A DNA stretch of 64,000 bases, from NCBI RefSeq assembly GCF_001427225.1, contig NZ_LMFH01000005.1, forward strand, positions 919,325-983,324, read 5' to 3'. Shown piece after piece: positions 26,175 through 35,062 of the stretch (positions within the stretch are counted from its first letter, which is position 1; the number at the start of each line of letters is the position of its first letter). The DNA is from Lysobacter sp. Root494. Its GTDB lineage: Bacteria; Pseudomonadota; Gammaproteobacteria; Xanthomonadales; Xanthomonadaceae. A program made the translations under genes and the position numbers. Under the pieces are notes generated by a model. That model was not told the DNA's origin, ran no database searches, and worked only from the letters and a program-made list of their open reading frames with translations.

Positions 26175-27467
26175 TCAATGCGGAGTCGTACCGGAACTGC
26201 CCGCTGACCCCGTGGTGCCAGTAGTACCTGTCGTGGTGCCCGTCGTTCCAGTGGTGCCCGTACGAGAAGTGCTGCTGCCGAGCGAAGAACCGGAACTTTG
26301 CCCAAGCGAACTGCTCGTTGCGCTCACCTGGATCCGGTTGTCGACTTCCTTCACGCCACTGCAGGAATCCGCGATGTCCTCGGCGCGGTGCTTCATCCAG
26401 CGCTGGTCGACGTTCCCTTCGAGCGTGACCTTGCCACTGGCTACGCGAACGCTGATGTCGCCGGCGTCCAGATCGTCATCGTCGGTAAGGCGTTCGTTGA
26501 TCTCTTCGGTGATGCGTTCGTCCGAGCGCGTGTAGTTCCTCGGGCCAACGCCGCGATAGGTACCACTGGTACCGCTGCTGCCGGCGCCGTAACCGCCATA
26601 GCCGTATTGGCCGGGCGAGGTTCCGTAACGGCCTGAACTACTGCTGCTGTATTGCTGCGTGCTTAGTTCCCGGCCGCCATAGCCCGACATTTCGCCTTGG
26701 TCCATATAGCCCTGGCTGGCTGTCGTGCCACGCCCTCCAGGTCGTGCACTCTCGCCACCGTAACGGTTCGATGCGTCGTAATCCTGGCGTCCACCGAACT
26801 GGCTTCCGCCCTGCCCGCGCGACGGCTGCGAGCGCGACAGGCCGTAGCCTTCTCCGTAACCCTGGTTGCGGCCGTAGGTGTTGTATTCACTGCCGAACGA
26901 GCCTTGTGAACGATAGCCCTGCCGGCCGCTGTAGTAATCGCTGCCTGCGCCACCCTGTCCGAACTCCCGCTGGCTGCCGTATTGACCGCCTTGTTGCTGC
27001 GAGGACGACTGGCGTCCCTGTCCTTGGTTCTGCCGCCAGTTCTGCTGGCCGGCTTCGCCGTAACCCGACGTGCTGTAGCGCTCGGGCCCGCCTTCATAGT
27101 CCCAGTCGCTGCGATCTTCATCCCAGCCGCTGGTCTGCATGCGTTCGTCGAACTGGCCACCGCCGTAGTACTCACCGCGGCTGCGGTTCGACTGTCCCTG
27201 CGAATAATTCTGCTGCTGCATCCGGTTGCGATCGGATTGCTCGCCATAGCCAGGCTGCCCACGGCGCGAGGCTTCGTTCTGTCCGCTGCCGCCTTGCCCG
27301 TAACGGTGGCCGGACTGGTAATCGCTGCGGCCGTCGTCGTTCCGGTTGTTCATATCCTCTCTCCTCTCATTAAGCCAATCGCGACCCGCTTGCACGCATC
27401 GCTCGCCAAAGCGCACGACCTCCTGCGCCATATCTTTCAGCTCGTGACCGATGTTCGATTCACGCAT
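26175..27467 (-). CDS. BON-domain protein with a long Gly/Gln/Ser/Tyr/Arg-rich region
   Basis: A 430-residue protein. The first 35 residues are helical and charged, residues about 40-305 are low complexity (repeated GQ, YG, SR, RQ pairs, predicted disordered), and about 310-385 is a BON domain: SDERITEEINERLTDDDDLDAGDISVRV, then GKVTLEGNVDQR and VKEVDNRIQV. BON domains occur in osmotic-stress proteins such as OsmY and are thought to bind phospholipid. The tail is TG-repeat rich. There is no signal peptide. AGGAGG seven bases before ATG 27467 fixes the start. The function of the disordered part is unknown. Confidence 0.8.
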   Translation of the reverse strand: MRESNIGHELKDMAQEVVRFGERCVQAGRDWLNERREDMNNRNDDGRSDYQSGHRYGQGGSGQNEASRRGQPGYGEQSDRNRMQQQNYSQGQSNRSRGEYYGGGQFDERMQTSGWDEDRSDWDYEGGPERYSTSGYGEAGQQNWRQNQGQGRQSSSQQQGGQYGSQREFGQGGAGSDYYSGRQGYRSQGSFGSEYNTYGRNQGYGEGYGLSRSQPSRGQGGSQFGGRQDYDASNRYGGESARPGGRGTTASQGYMDQGEMSGYGGRELSTQQYSSSSSGRYGTSPGQYGYGGYGAGSSGTSGTYRGVGPRNYTRSDERITEEINERLTDDDDLDAGDISVRVASGKVTLEGNVDQRWMKHRAEDIADSCSGVKEVDNRIQVSATSSSLGQSSGSSLGSSTSRTGTTGTTGTTTGTTGTTGSAGSSGTTPH

Positions 27468-27742
27468 CGTCGATCCTCCTGGTGGTTCCTGGTGGCAATC
27501 ACCCGATTGCTGTCGACTGGCCATCGACTACCCATCAACGGAACGCCGGCAAATGCCGTGCCAGCGCATCCCGGGTAACGATGGGCTTGGACGCGTTATC
27601 AGCGCGTGCTGTAGATGCGACGACAGCGAAAAGACGACGCAGGCTTCGTGAAGAATTCAAGGTTCTTCCGCCTTCGGGCCGCCTCATCACTACGCCTATG
27701 CGACACCGCTTCTAGGCTCCTGCAATACCGCGAGGCAGAGCC

Positions 27743-28348
27743 GTGAACACACCCGATCCATCCGCTGGCCAACAGGATCTCGATGAGGCCCTGGCCGCCA
27801 CTTTTCCCGCGAGCGATCCGCCCGCCGTGACATCCAAGGCGATCGCAACGGCACCGGACTTGCAAAGCGGACCCGTGCAGGCACAGGAAACGGAAGTCGT
27901 CGAAGTCTTCCGCGTCGTGCATCGCGACCAGGCAGAGCAGCCGTTCTCCAGTTCAGCCAATCGTTCGGGGGGGCGCTGGACGAGTCCGGGCATACCGGCG
28001 GCCTACGCCTCGACGACGCCAGCCGGCGCAGTGCTGGAATTCCTGGCCCATCTCGATGGCGAAAAGCCGGTCGACCTGGTGCTGGTGAAAGCACGAATGC
28101 CCGGACGCAACGTCGCAACCGCCACTTCGTTGCCCGAAAACTGGCGCGCAACGCCGTACCGCGAGGACGTGCGTGAATACGGAAACACCTGGATTTCGGC
28201 AGGAGACTCCCTTGCGCTGGATCTTCCCAGCGTGCTGTGCGAGCAGTCGCGCAATCTGCTGATCAATCCGGAGCACGACAACATTTCACAACTGCTGGTC
28301 GACAGCGCCGAATCTTTCACGCTGGACCCGCGCCTGTTTCGCAAGTAG
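27743..28348 (+). CDS. RES-domain protein without a neighbouring antitoxin
   Basis: RES proteins are ADP-ribosyltransferase-like toxins (MbcT and ParT types) that degrade or transfer NAD. This 201-residue protein shows FRVVHRD, SGGRWTSPGIPAAYAS, AGAVLEFLAHL, then LDLPSVLCEQSRNLLINPEHD and FTLDPRLF, matching the RES consensus from start to end. About 50 residues precede the domain and include FPASDPPAVT, a motif seen in small proteins of this bacterial family. The start is GTG with GAGG seven bases ahead. Toxin RES genes are normally paired with an Xre/DUF2384 antitoxin gene; none is adjacent here, so this may be a solitary enzyme. Confidence 0.8.
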   Translation: MNTPDPSAGQQDLDEALAATFPASDPPAVTSKAIATAPDLQSGPVQAQETEVVEVFRVVHRDQAEQPFSSSANRSGGRWTSPGIPAAYASTTPAGAVLEFLAHLDGEKPVDLVLVKARMPGRNVATATSLPENWRATPYREDVREYGNTWISAGDSLALDLPSVLCEQSRNLLINPEHDNISQLLVDSAESFTLDPRLFRK

Positions 28349-28413
28349 CACGGCGACGCGGCTTCGACAGAACACCTCATCCGCAGCCCACACCACCTGA
28401 CAGGGAGATCGAC

Positions 28414-28755
28414 ATGCCCAATCGCAACGAATCCACTCATCGAAGCGGCCGTGGATTTGCGTCGATGGACGCCGAACGGCAACGCGCCATTGCCAGTGCA
28501 GGAGGACGTGCCGCGCATCGCAGCGGCAATGCGCATGAATTCAACGCGGAGGAAGCGCGCGAAGCCGGACGCCGCGGCGGACTCGCGCGCTCGGCGAGCC
28601 GGCAGGCTTCGCGCACGGTGCAGCTTGCCGACGGGCAAGGCGTCATGCAGATGCAATCCGTGGATTCGCAACCCCTCGGAACCCAGGCCATGGACGCACG
28701 TGACGTCGATGCGGCCGACAACGGTGCCACCACGCAACGCGAGTGGCACCACTGA
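28414..28755 (+). CDS. KGG-repeat stress-related small protein
   Basis: A 113-residue hydrophilic protein. RGFASMDAERQRAIASAGG and AHEFNAEEAREAGRRGG are two copies of the stress-induced KGG motif (PF10685) found in YciG-type proteins; in this lineage GG is preceded by A or R. The rest is Gln/Asp-rich and probably disordered. GGAG six bases ahead supports ATG 28414. Its stop abuts the stop of ligD on the opposite strand with no bases between. The YciG family is tied to general stress responses; the molecular role is unknown. Confidence 0.75.
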   Translation: MPNRNESTHRSGRGFASMDAERQRAIASAGGRAAHRSGNAHEFNAEEAREAGRRGGLARSASRQASRTVQLADGQGVMQMQSVDSQPLGTQAMDARDVDAADNGATTQREWHH

Positions 28756-31191
28756 TCAGACAGGTAGTCGAGGTGCGTCCCGGATCAATCGCAGCGTGGA
28801 TTCCGGGACGTGATGTTTCGCCGCGTCCTTGATCGTGTAGCGATCGGGCTTGCGGATTCGCGCCAGTTCTTCCCATGTCAGCAGGATGGCCGCAGGGGCG
28901 CCGGCACGCGCGCGCAATGACCAGCCGGCGATGCTGGTAGAGCCGCGGCCGTTGCGAAGCCAGTCGATGAAGATGCGGCCTTCGCGCTTCGCCTTGCTCA
29001 TTGTCGCGACGTAGCGAGTGGGTTTCCGCTGCACCATCGCATTGGCGAACGATTCGCAGAAATCACGCACTTGCTCCCAGCTCGCTTGGGGCGCCAATGG
29101 AACGACCACGTGCACGCCCTTGCCGCCGGACAGGCGCGGATACGACGGCAGTCCAAGTTCGGCCAGGTGGTCGCGTATGTCCCCGGCCGCAATCCTGATG
29201 TCCTTCCAGGTGATCGACGGATCGGGATCGAGATCGAAGATCATGCGGTCGGGATGCTCGAGATCCGCCGCCTTCGAACCCCAGGGGTGAAGTTCGATTG
29301 CATTCATCTGCACGAGGTTCATCAGGCCGGGCAGATCGTCCACATGGAAATATTCCTTGACCTCTCCGCCCGCTTCGCGCACGCCCATGCGCTTCACCGA
29401 CTTGCCGAAGCCATGCGCGACGTGTTTCTGGAAGAACCGTTGCCCTTCGATTCCATCCGGGCACCGCACGATCGACAGCAGGCGCCCGCCGATTTCGCTC
29501 AGCACGCGATCGCCGACCTCGAGGTAATAGTCGTAAACCTGCTGCTTCGTTACGCCGATGTCCGGATACACGATCCGGCCGGGGCTGGTGATCGCAGGCA
29601 ACGGTTCGGGTTGCTCAAGCTCCGGGGTCACGGCGCGATCTTCGCGCAGGCGCGAGAACGAAGCCTGCCGCAAAAGTCCTTCCTTGCCCCAACCGCGGAA
29701 GATCACTTCGACTACCAGTTCAGGCTTGAGCCAATGCACCTTGCCAGGAGGCAGAGGCGTGTGCGGCGGCAATGGGACCGTCGGCTCGCGCGTTTCCAGT
29801 GCCTGCAGTTTTCGCGGCAGTTCCCGCAGCATCGAATCGGTTAGCCCCGATCCGACACGTCCCGCATAAACGAGCTCGCCGGCCTTCACCTGCGCCAGCA
29901 GGAAAGCACCGATGCCCTGGCGACTTCCCTTCGGCTGCGTGTAGCCGACCGCAACGAATTCGCGGGTCTCCTGCGCCTTCACCTTCAGCCACGCATCGCC
30001 TCGTCCGCTGTGGTATTTCGAATCCGCCCGCTTGCTGATGATTCCTTCCATCCCACTTTTTCGCGCGGTTTCGAACACTTCGTCGCCATGACCTGGCACA
30101 TGGTCGCTGTAGAACAGACGTGGATCGGCGCCCTTGAGCAGCTCGCGAAGCACGGTCTTGCGCGCATGAAGGTCGACACCCGTGAGATCGGATTCGCCCA
30201 GGCGCATCAGGTCGAAGACCGCGAGCCGGAGCTGGCTGGTTTGTCCGGATTTCAGCGCTGCCTGCAATGCGTTGAAATCGCTGTATCCCTTCGCGTTGAC
30301 TGCGATCAGCTCGCCATCGAGCACTGCCGTAACGCCGAGTTTTCCCAACGCTACGGCAAGTTCCGGTACGCGTGATTCCCAAGGCAGGCCATTGCGCGAC
30401 CACAGCTGCGTTTCGCCACCGCCATGGGTTGCGGCGATAAGCCTGTAACCATCCCACTTCCACTCGTGCAGCCACTCCTCTCCTTTGGGTGCGATCCTGG
30501 AAGCGGTCGTGAGCATCGGAGCGATGAAGGCGAGCTTCTTCGCCTTGCGCGCCCCGGGAAGCGCACCCGCGCCATCGATGAGTCGCTGGCGCATCGCCGA
30601 CGTGCCCGCCTTTGAACCCGCGTTCCTGCTGGCGCCATTGCCCTTCTTCACCCGCTGCTTCACGTGCCCGGTCAACACGCCTTCCAGGAGATCGTCGGCT
30701 TCGAAATCACCGGCGTGTTCGTCGTTGCGCTTTAACAGCAGCCACTGCGGCTTGCTCCCACGCAGGCCCGTGCGCACGAGCCGCCAGGCGCCCTTGAGGC
30801 GCGAACCTTTCATCGTGAATTCGAGACTGCCGCGTTCGAGGGCGTCGGCGGGATCGTCGTCGGTGGTCCAGGTGCCTTCGTCGAATATCGCGACGTGGCC
30901 CGCTCCGTAATGACCTTCGGGAATCGTGCCCTCGAATCCGGCGTAGGACACCGGATGATCCTCCACCTCCACAGCAAGGCGCTTCTCGCCCGGACGGAAC
31001 GACGGTCCCTTCGGCACTGCCCAGCTGCGCAACACGCCAGCGACTTCGAGGCGGAAATCGTAGTGGCGTGCCCGCGCATGGTGCAGTTGCACTACGAAGT
31101 TGCGTGCCTTCGCCTTGCGCGGGCCGACTTTGCCGCGCGGCTCCGGCGTCTCGCGAAAGTGGCGTTTGCGCTGATATTCCTGCAGGCCCAT
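28756..31191 (-). CDS. ligD: multifunctional DNA ligase D
   Basis: End-joining enzyme that processes and seals double-strand breaks with Ku. The 811 residues have three modules: a 3'-phosphoesterase (residues 1-165; LHHARARHYDFRLEV and HPVSYAGFEGTIPEGHYGAG), an ATP-dependent ligase with the nucleotidyl-accepting lysine in EWKWDGYR (Lys245), and a polymerase/primase domain from about 530 (IVYPDIGVTKQQVYDYY, FDLDPDPS, LSGGKGVHVVVPL). GGAGGT before ATG 31191 decides the start. It is the last gene of a minus-strand run. No Ku gene is visible in the window, which is unusual because ku is often adjacent. Confidence 0.93.
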   Translation of the reverse strand: MGLQEYQRKRHFRETPEPRGKVGPRKAKARNFVVQLHHARARHYDFRLEVAGVLRSWAVPKGPSFRPGEKRLAVEVEDHPVSYAGFEGTIPEGHYGAGHVAIFDEGTWTTDDDPADALERGSLEFTMKGSRLKGAWRLVRTGLRGSKPQWLLLKRNDEHAGDFEADDLLEGVLTGHVKQRVKKGNGASRNAGSKAGTSAMRQRLIDGAGALPGARKAKKLAFIAPMLTTASRIAPKGEEWLHEWKWDGYRLIAATHGGGETQLWSRNGLPWESRVPELAVALGKLGVTAVLDGELIAVNAKGYSDFNALQAALKSGQTSQLRLAVFDLMRLGESDLTGVDLHARKTVLRELLKGADPRLFYSDHVPGHGDEVFETARKSGMEGIISKRADSKYHSGRGDAWLKVKAQETREFVAVGYTQPKGSRQGIGAFLLAQVKAGELVYAGRVGSGLTDSMLRELPRKLQALETREPTVPLPPHTPLPPGKVHWLKPELVVEVIFRGWGKEGLLRQASFSRLREDRAVTPELEQPEPLPAITSPGRIVYPDIGVTKQQVYDYYLEVGDRVLSEIGGRLLSIVRCPDGIEGQRFFQKHVAHGFGKSVKRMGVREAGGEVKEYFHVDDLPGLMNLVQMNAIELHPWGSKAADLEHPDRMIFDLDPDPSITWKDIRIAAGDIRDHLAELGLPSYPRLSGGKGVHVVVPLAPQASWEQVRDFCESFANAMVQRKPTRYVATMSKAKREGRIFIDWLRNGRGSTSIAGWSLRARAGAPAAILLTWEELARIRKPDRYTIKDAAKHHVPESTLRLIRDAPRLPV

Positions 31192-31246
31192 CGACACCTC
31201 CACACGGGCGCCACCTTCGCGCAGCCGTTGTCGGCTGACGGTGAAT

Positions 31247-32428
31247 TCACTCCGTGTGGTCGCGAACCCAGAAGAGCAGCAGGCCTGCGGCGAGCAGCGC
31301 GCATGCCGCGCCGAACGCGAATGCAGTGAACACCGAGACCGATTCCCACAGCGAGCCGAACAGCAGCGATGCCGGAAGCAGCGTGATGCCGAGCGTGAGG
31401 TGATACCAGCCGAAGGCGGTGCCGAGTTGCCCGCGCGGCACGAAGTCGGCCACCAGCGCCTTTTCTGCGCCTTCGGTTGCCGCAATGAAAAGTCCATAGG
31501 CAATGAACAACACCCATACGCTCCAGGGCTTCAGCCCGCCCCATCCCAGCACCAGATAGATCGCCGCGTATGCGATCCAACCGCTAACGATGAGTTGCCG
31601 GCGGCCGAACCGATCGGACAATGCGGAAAACGGTGTGAGGAATATCGCGGCTACGCCCGACATCACCGCCCACAGCAGCGGAATCTGTGCCTGCGGCAGG
31701 CCGAGTTCACGGACACGCATCAGCAGGAAGAGATTCGATGAGTTGCCCAGCATGAATAGCCCGAGCACCAGCAGATAGCGGCGGAACTGCGGCGGGAAAT
31801 CACGCAGATGCCAGTTGAAGCGCGGCACCTCCAGCATCGCTTCGGCCTCGGGTTCGCGTAATTGCAGCGTCGCGATGAACACGATCACGGCCGGAATCGC
31901 GGCACACCAGAAAACCGTCCGCAGCTCCATGCCCATCCCGAGCAGCGCAGCGGCGACCAGCGGCCCCAGGACCGCGCCGGCGTTGTCCATTGCGCGGTGG
32001 AAGCCGAACGCCAGGCCACGTTGCTTCGCATCGACGCTGCGGCCGAGCATGGCGTCACGCGGTGAGCTGCGCAGTCCTTTGCCAACGCGATCGGCAACTC
32101 TGCACAACAGCACGAACCACCAGCCTGTCGCGGCCGCAATCAGGGTGCGCGCAAGTCCCGCGACCCCGTATCCGGCCACGACGAAAGGCTTTGCCCGGCG
32201 CGTGCGATCCGCCCAGATGCCGGACGCCAGCTTGAGCAGGCTGCTGACCGCTTCGGCCAATCCTTCGATCAGTCCAAGCACGCGTGGCCCGGCTCCCAGT
32301 GTTCCGGCAACGAACAAGGGCAGCAGCGGATAGATCATCTCGCTGGCCGCGTCATTCATCAGGCTGATGAAGCCCAGCAGCCAGACGCTGCGGGGAAGCA
32401 ACTTCAGGCTCGCGATCAGGGACGCCAC
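31247..32428 (-). CDS. major facilitator superfamily transporter
   Basis: A 393-residue, roughly twelve-helix permease. SVWLLGFISLMNDAASEMIYPLLP opens it; DRVGKGLRSSPRDAMLG is the segment between helices 4 and 5 typical of this subgroup, and LSDRFGRRQLIVSGW is the A-motif-like loop. The proposed GTG at 32428 overlaps the end of crcB by 13 bases and is chosen because the first helix starts shortly after. Subfamily members are generally unassigned; a drug or metabolite efflux role is a guess. Confidence 0.8.
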   Translation of the reverse strand: MASLIASLKLLPRSVWLLGFISLMNDAASEMIYPLLPLFVAGTLGAGPRVLGLIEGLAEAVSSLLKLASGIWADRTRRAKPFVVAGYGVAGLARTLIAAATGWWFVLLCRVADRVGKGLRSSPRDAMLGRSVDAKQRGLAFGFHRAMDNAGAVLGPLVAAALLGMGMELRTVFWCAAIPAVIVFIATLQLREPEAEAMLEVPRFNWHLRDFPPQFRRYLLVLGLFMLGNSSNLFLLMRVRELGLPQAQIPLLWAVMSGVAAIFLTPFSALSDRFGRRQLIVSGWIAYAAIYLVLGWGGLKPWSVWVLFIAYGLFIAATEGAEKALVADFVPRGQLGTAFGWYHLTLGITLLPASLLFGSLWESVSVFTAFAFGAACALLAAGLLLFWVRDHTE

Positions 32429-32808
32429 AGGTGCGCGAGCCTCGCACCGCCCCAGACCAGCAGCAGGCCGAGCATGACGGTGAGGAGCAGGTAGAAGAAC
32501 GCCAGTTCGGTGCGCGACGAACGCGAATTGATCAGGCATTCGATCATCAGCGCGGAAAATGTAGTGAATCCCCCGAGCAGGCCAACGATGAGGAATGCGC
32601 GCCAATACAGAGCAGAAGCGCCACGCCCTTCGAGCCATACCGCGAGGAAGCCGCCGGCGAATGCGCCTATGAGGTTCGCGGCGAAGGTTCCCCACGGAAA
32701 ACCGGAACCGATGTGCCGCAGCAACAGGCCACCCAGCCAGAACCGGCCCGCGGCGCCCAACGCGCCGCCCAGCATCACCAGCCACAATTGCTGGAACCAG
32801 AGGCTCAT
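32416..32808 (-). CDS. crcB: fluoride channel CrcB/Fluc
   Basis: Small membrane protein that dimerises to expel fluoride. The 130 residues contain GGALGAAGRFWLGG, GTFAANLIGAFAGGFLAV and LLGGFTTFSALMIE, the conserved Asn and Phe-box motifs of the family, and four helices. AAGG ahead of ATG 32808 favours this start over 32865. The upstream gap to rarA is 72 bases and shows no fluoride riboswitch. Confidence 0.9.
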   Translation of the reverse strand: MSLWFQQLWLVMLGGALGAAGRFWLGGLLLRHIGSGFPWGTFAANLIGAFAGGFLAVWLEGRGASALYWRAFLIVGLLGGFTTFSALMIECLINSRSSRTELAFFYLLLTVMLGLLLVWGGARLAHLWRP

Positions 32809-32880
32809 TCGCCCTTTCCGTTGATTCGCGTCAATGAAATCTGCCCACCGCGCCGCATACGGCAACGATGCACAGCCCCG

Positions 32881-34239
32881 CTAGCCCGAACCTTCATTGC
32901 GCGCCGCCTCGCGTGCCGCGCGCAAGCTGTCGAGTTTTTCCTTCAGCTTGATTTCCATTCCGCGCTGGACGGGTTCGTAGTACACGCGTTCACCCATCGC
33001 ATCCGGAAAACCCGTCTGGTCGAGCGCGATGCCGCCCTCGACATCGTGATCGTACTGGTAGCCCTTGCCGTAGCCCAGCTGCTTCATCAACCTGGTGGGT
33101 GCGTTACGGATGTGCAACGGAACTTCCTGCGTGCCGTATTCGCGCACGTCGCTTTTTGCTGAATTGAAGGCGTTGTACGCGGCATTGGACTTCGCCGTGG
33201 TGGCGAGATAGATCGTCAGCTGCGCAAGGGCGAGTTCGCCTTCAGGACTGCCGAGGCGGTCGAAGGTTTCCCAGGCGTCGATCGCCATCTGCAACGCGCG
33301 TGGATCGGCCAGGCCGATGTCTTCGACCGCCATGCGGGTCAGGCGGCGCGCGAGGTAACTCGGATCGGCGCCACCATCGAACATGCGGGCCAGCCAGTAC
33401 AGCGCGGCGTCGGGGTTCGAGCTGCGCACGCATTTGTGCAGCGCCGAGATCTGGTCATAGAACTGTTCGCCGCCCTTGTCGAATCGGCGGGTGCGATCGG
33501 CGAGCACCTGTTCGAGCGTGGCCTCGGTAATCGCGCCGCCCTCGCCTGCCAGGTCGGCCGCGATCTCGAGGAAGGTCAGGCCACGGCGCACGTCGCCATC
33601 TGCCGCGCCGGCGATCAATTGCAGCAGATCGTCACTGATCTGCAGGTGGCGCTCGCCGAGACCGCGCTCCGTGTCCTGCAATGCACGCTTGAGCGCAGTG
33701 GCGATATCCTCCGCGGAAACGGCTTCCATCACGTGCACGCGGCATCGCGACAACAGCGCGGAGTTCAGCTCGAAGGACGGGTTCTCGGTGGTCGCACCCA
33801 CGAAAATGATCGTGCCGCGCTCGATATGCGGTAGAAACGCATCCTGCTGCACCTTGTTGAAGCGGTGCACTTCGTCGACGAACAGCACGGTGCGGCGTCC
33901 GCCCGCGAAACGCTGCGCGGCTTCGGCGAGTACCTCGCGTACCTGCGGAAGGCCCGAGAGAACAGCGGAGATCGCCTGGAACTCGGCGTTGGTGTATTGC
34001 GCGAGCAGCAGGGCCAGGGTGGTCTTGCCGCAACCCGGTGGCCCCCATAACACCATCGAGTGCACGTGTCCGGACTCGATGCCCCGGCGAAGGGCCGTTC
34101 CGGGCGCCAGCAGCCGGCGCTGCCCGACCATTTCGTCCAGCGTGCGCGGACGCATGCGCTCGGCGAGCGGACGCAGGTGGTCGGAATCCGAGCCCAGCAG
34201 ATCGTTGGTTTCGGCCGGCGATGAAATGCGACGGGGCAT
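32881..34239 (-). CDS. rarA: replication-associated recombination protein RarA (MgsA)
   Basis: AAA+ ATPase related to clamp loaders that acts at stalled forks. The 452 residues include LAERMRPRTLDEMVGQ, Walker A GPPGCGKT, Walker B VLFVDEVHRFNK and the sensor segment FVGATTENPSFE. The C-terminal tetramerisation region has LYWLARMFDGGADPSYLARR. lolA-rarA order is conserved with E. coli (lolA-rarA-serS), and 62 bases separate the two genes. Confidence 0.95.
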   Translation of the reverse strand: MPRRISSPAETNDLLGSDSDHLRPLAERMRPRTLDEMVGQRRLLAPGTALRRGIESGHVHSMVLWGPPGCGKTTLALLLAQYTNAEFQAISAVLSGLPQVREVLAEAAQRFAGGRRTVLFVDEVHRFNKVQQDAFLPHIERGTIIFVGATTENPSFELNSALLSRCRVHVMEAVSAEDIATALKRALQDTERGLGERHLQISDDLLQLIAGAADGDVRRGLTFLEIAADLAGEGGAITEATLEQVLADRTRRFDKGGEQFYDQISALHKCVRSSNPDAALYWLARMFDGGADPSYLARRLTRMAVEDIGLADPRALQMAIDAWETFDRLGSPEGELALAQLTIYLATTAKSNAAYNAFNSAKSDVREYGTQEVPLHIRNAPTRLMKQLGYGKGYQYDHDVEGGIALDQTGFPDAMGERVYYEPVQRGMEIKLKEKLDSLRAAREAARNEGSG

Positions 34240-34301
34240 GGCCCCATTGTAGGCCGGCGGCGACTTTGGGTTGTCGCTCCCTCTTCACCGCGGCCGATGC
34301 G

Positions 34302-34925
34302 TCAGCTTCCGCCGATCACATCCACGCCCTTGGGCGGCGTGTAGCGGAACGTGCCGGCGGGGAATGACGGATTGCGTTTCCAACCGCTGAAGTTGATCTC
34401 GGTTCGCTGGCCGAGCGCGTCGACGACCTGCATCTTCGTCAATGCGTTGTTGCTGAAGCCCAGGCGCGCGGAACGGAAGCTGGCATCGGCCGCGTTGCCC
34501 TTCGGCGTGAGCACGAGCCAGTCGAGACCGCCCGAAGTACCATCTTCCTTCACCACGAACTGGGCATCGAGCTTGCCGGGATCGATCAGTGCCGACAGCG
34601 GGCTGTTCTGTTCCTCGACACCTTGAGGACGCCTGGTGACCTGCTGCAGGTCGGGATCATGGACCCACACGGTCTTGCCATCGGCAACGATCAGTTGCGG
34701 ATAAGGCTTCATGTATTCCCAGCGAAACAGGCGCGGCGCTGACAACGCCACCTTGCCGCTCGAGCTTTCCTTGAGCTTGCCCTTCGAATCGAACACCTGT
34801 TGTGCGAACTGGCCATCAAGACCTTTCAGCCCCTTGGTGAAGGCGTTGAGGTCGTCGCGGGCGCCGGCGACCACCTGTGTGGAAAACAGCGCGGCCGCGA
34901 TACCGAGGGTGGCTACAAAACGCAT
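34302..34925 (-). CDS. lolA: outer-membrane lipoprotein carrier protein LolA
   Basis: Periplasmic chaperone that ferries lipoproteins from LolCDE to LolB. The 207-residue precursor has a signal peptide (MRFVATLGIAAALFSTQVVA), then the incomplete beta-barrel features FAQQVFDSKGKLKESSSGKV, PRLFRWEYMKPYPQLIVADG and VWVHDPDLQQVT. GGAG seven bases before ATG 34925 defines the start; the frame is open upstream but lacks signals. It lies 137 bases downstream of ftsK as in E. coli. Confidence 0.95.
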   Translation of the reverse strand: MRFVATLGIAAALFSTQVVAGARDDLNAFTKGLKGLDGQFAQQVFDSKGKLKESSSGKVALSAPRLFRWEYMKPYPQLIVADGKTVWVHDPDLQQVTRRPQGVEEQNSPLSALIDPGKLDAQFVVKEDGTSGGLDWLVLTPKGNAADASFRSARLGFSNNALTKMQVVDALGQRTEINFSGWKRNPSFPAGTFRYTPPKGVDVIGGS

Positions 34926-35062
34926 GTGGGAACTCCGGAAAAACTGTTGGGGCGAGTGTGTATCGCAATCGCTGAACGCGCTCTCACGCCGGCTGTAACC
35001 GCAGGTGAACTGTCGACGGGATCGCCCGCCTTCGCGACGATCCGGACACGTCCGGGTCACGC

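Noticed and set aside
32809-32880. Possible fluoride riboswitch upstream of crcB
   Set aside because: The 72-base gap lacks the pseudoknot segments and the conserved crcB-motif sequences.
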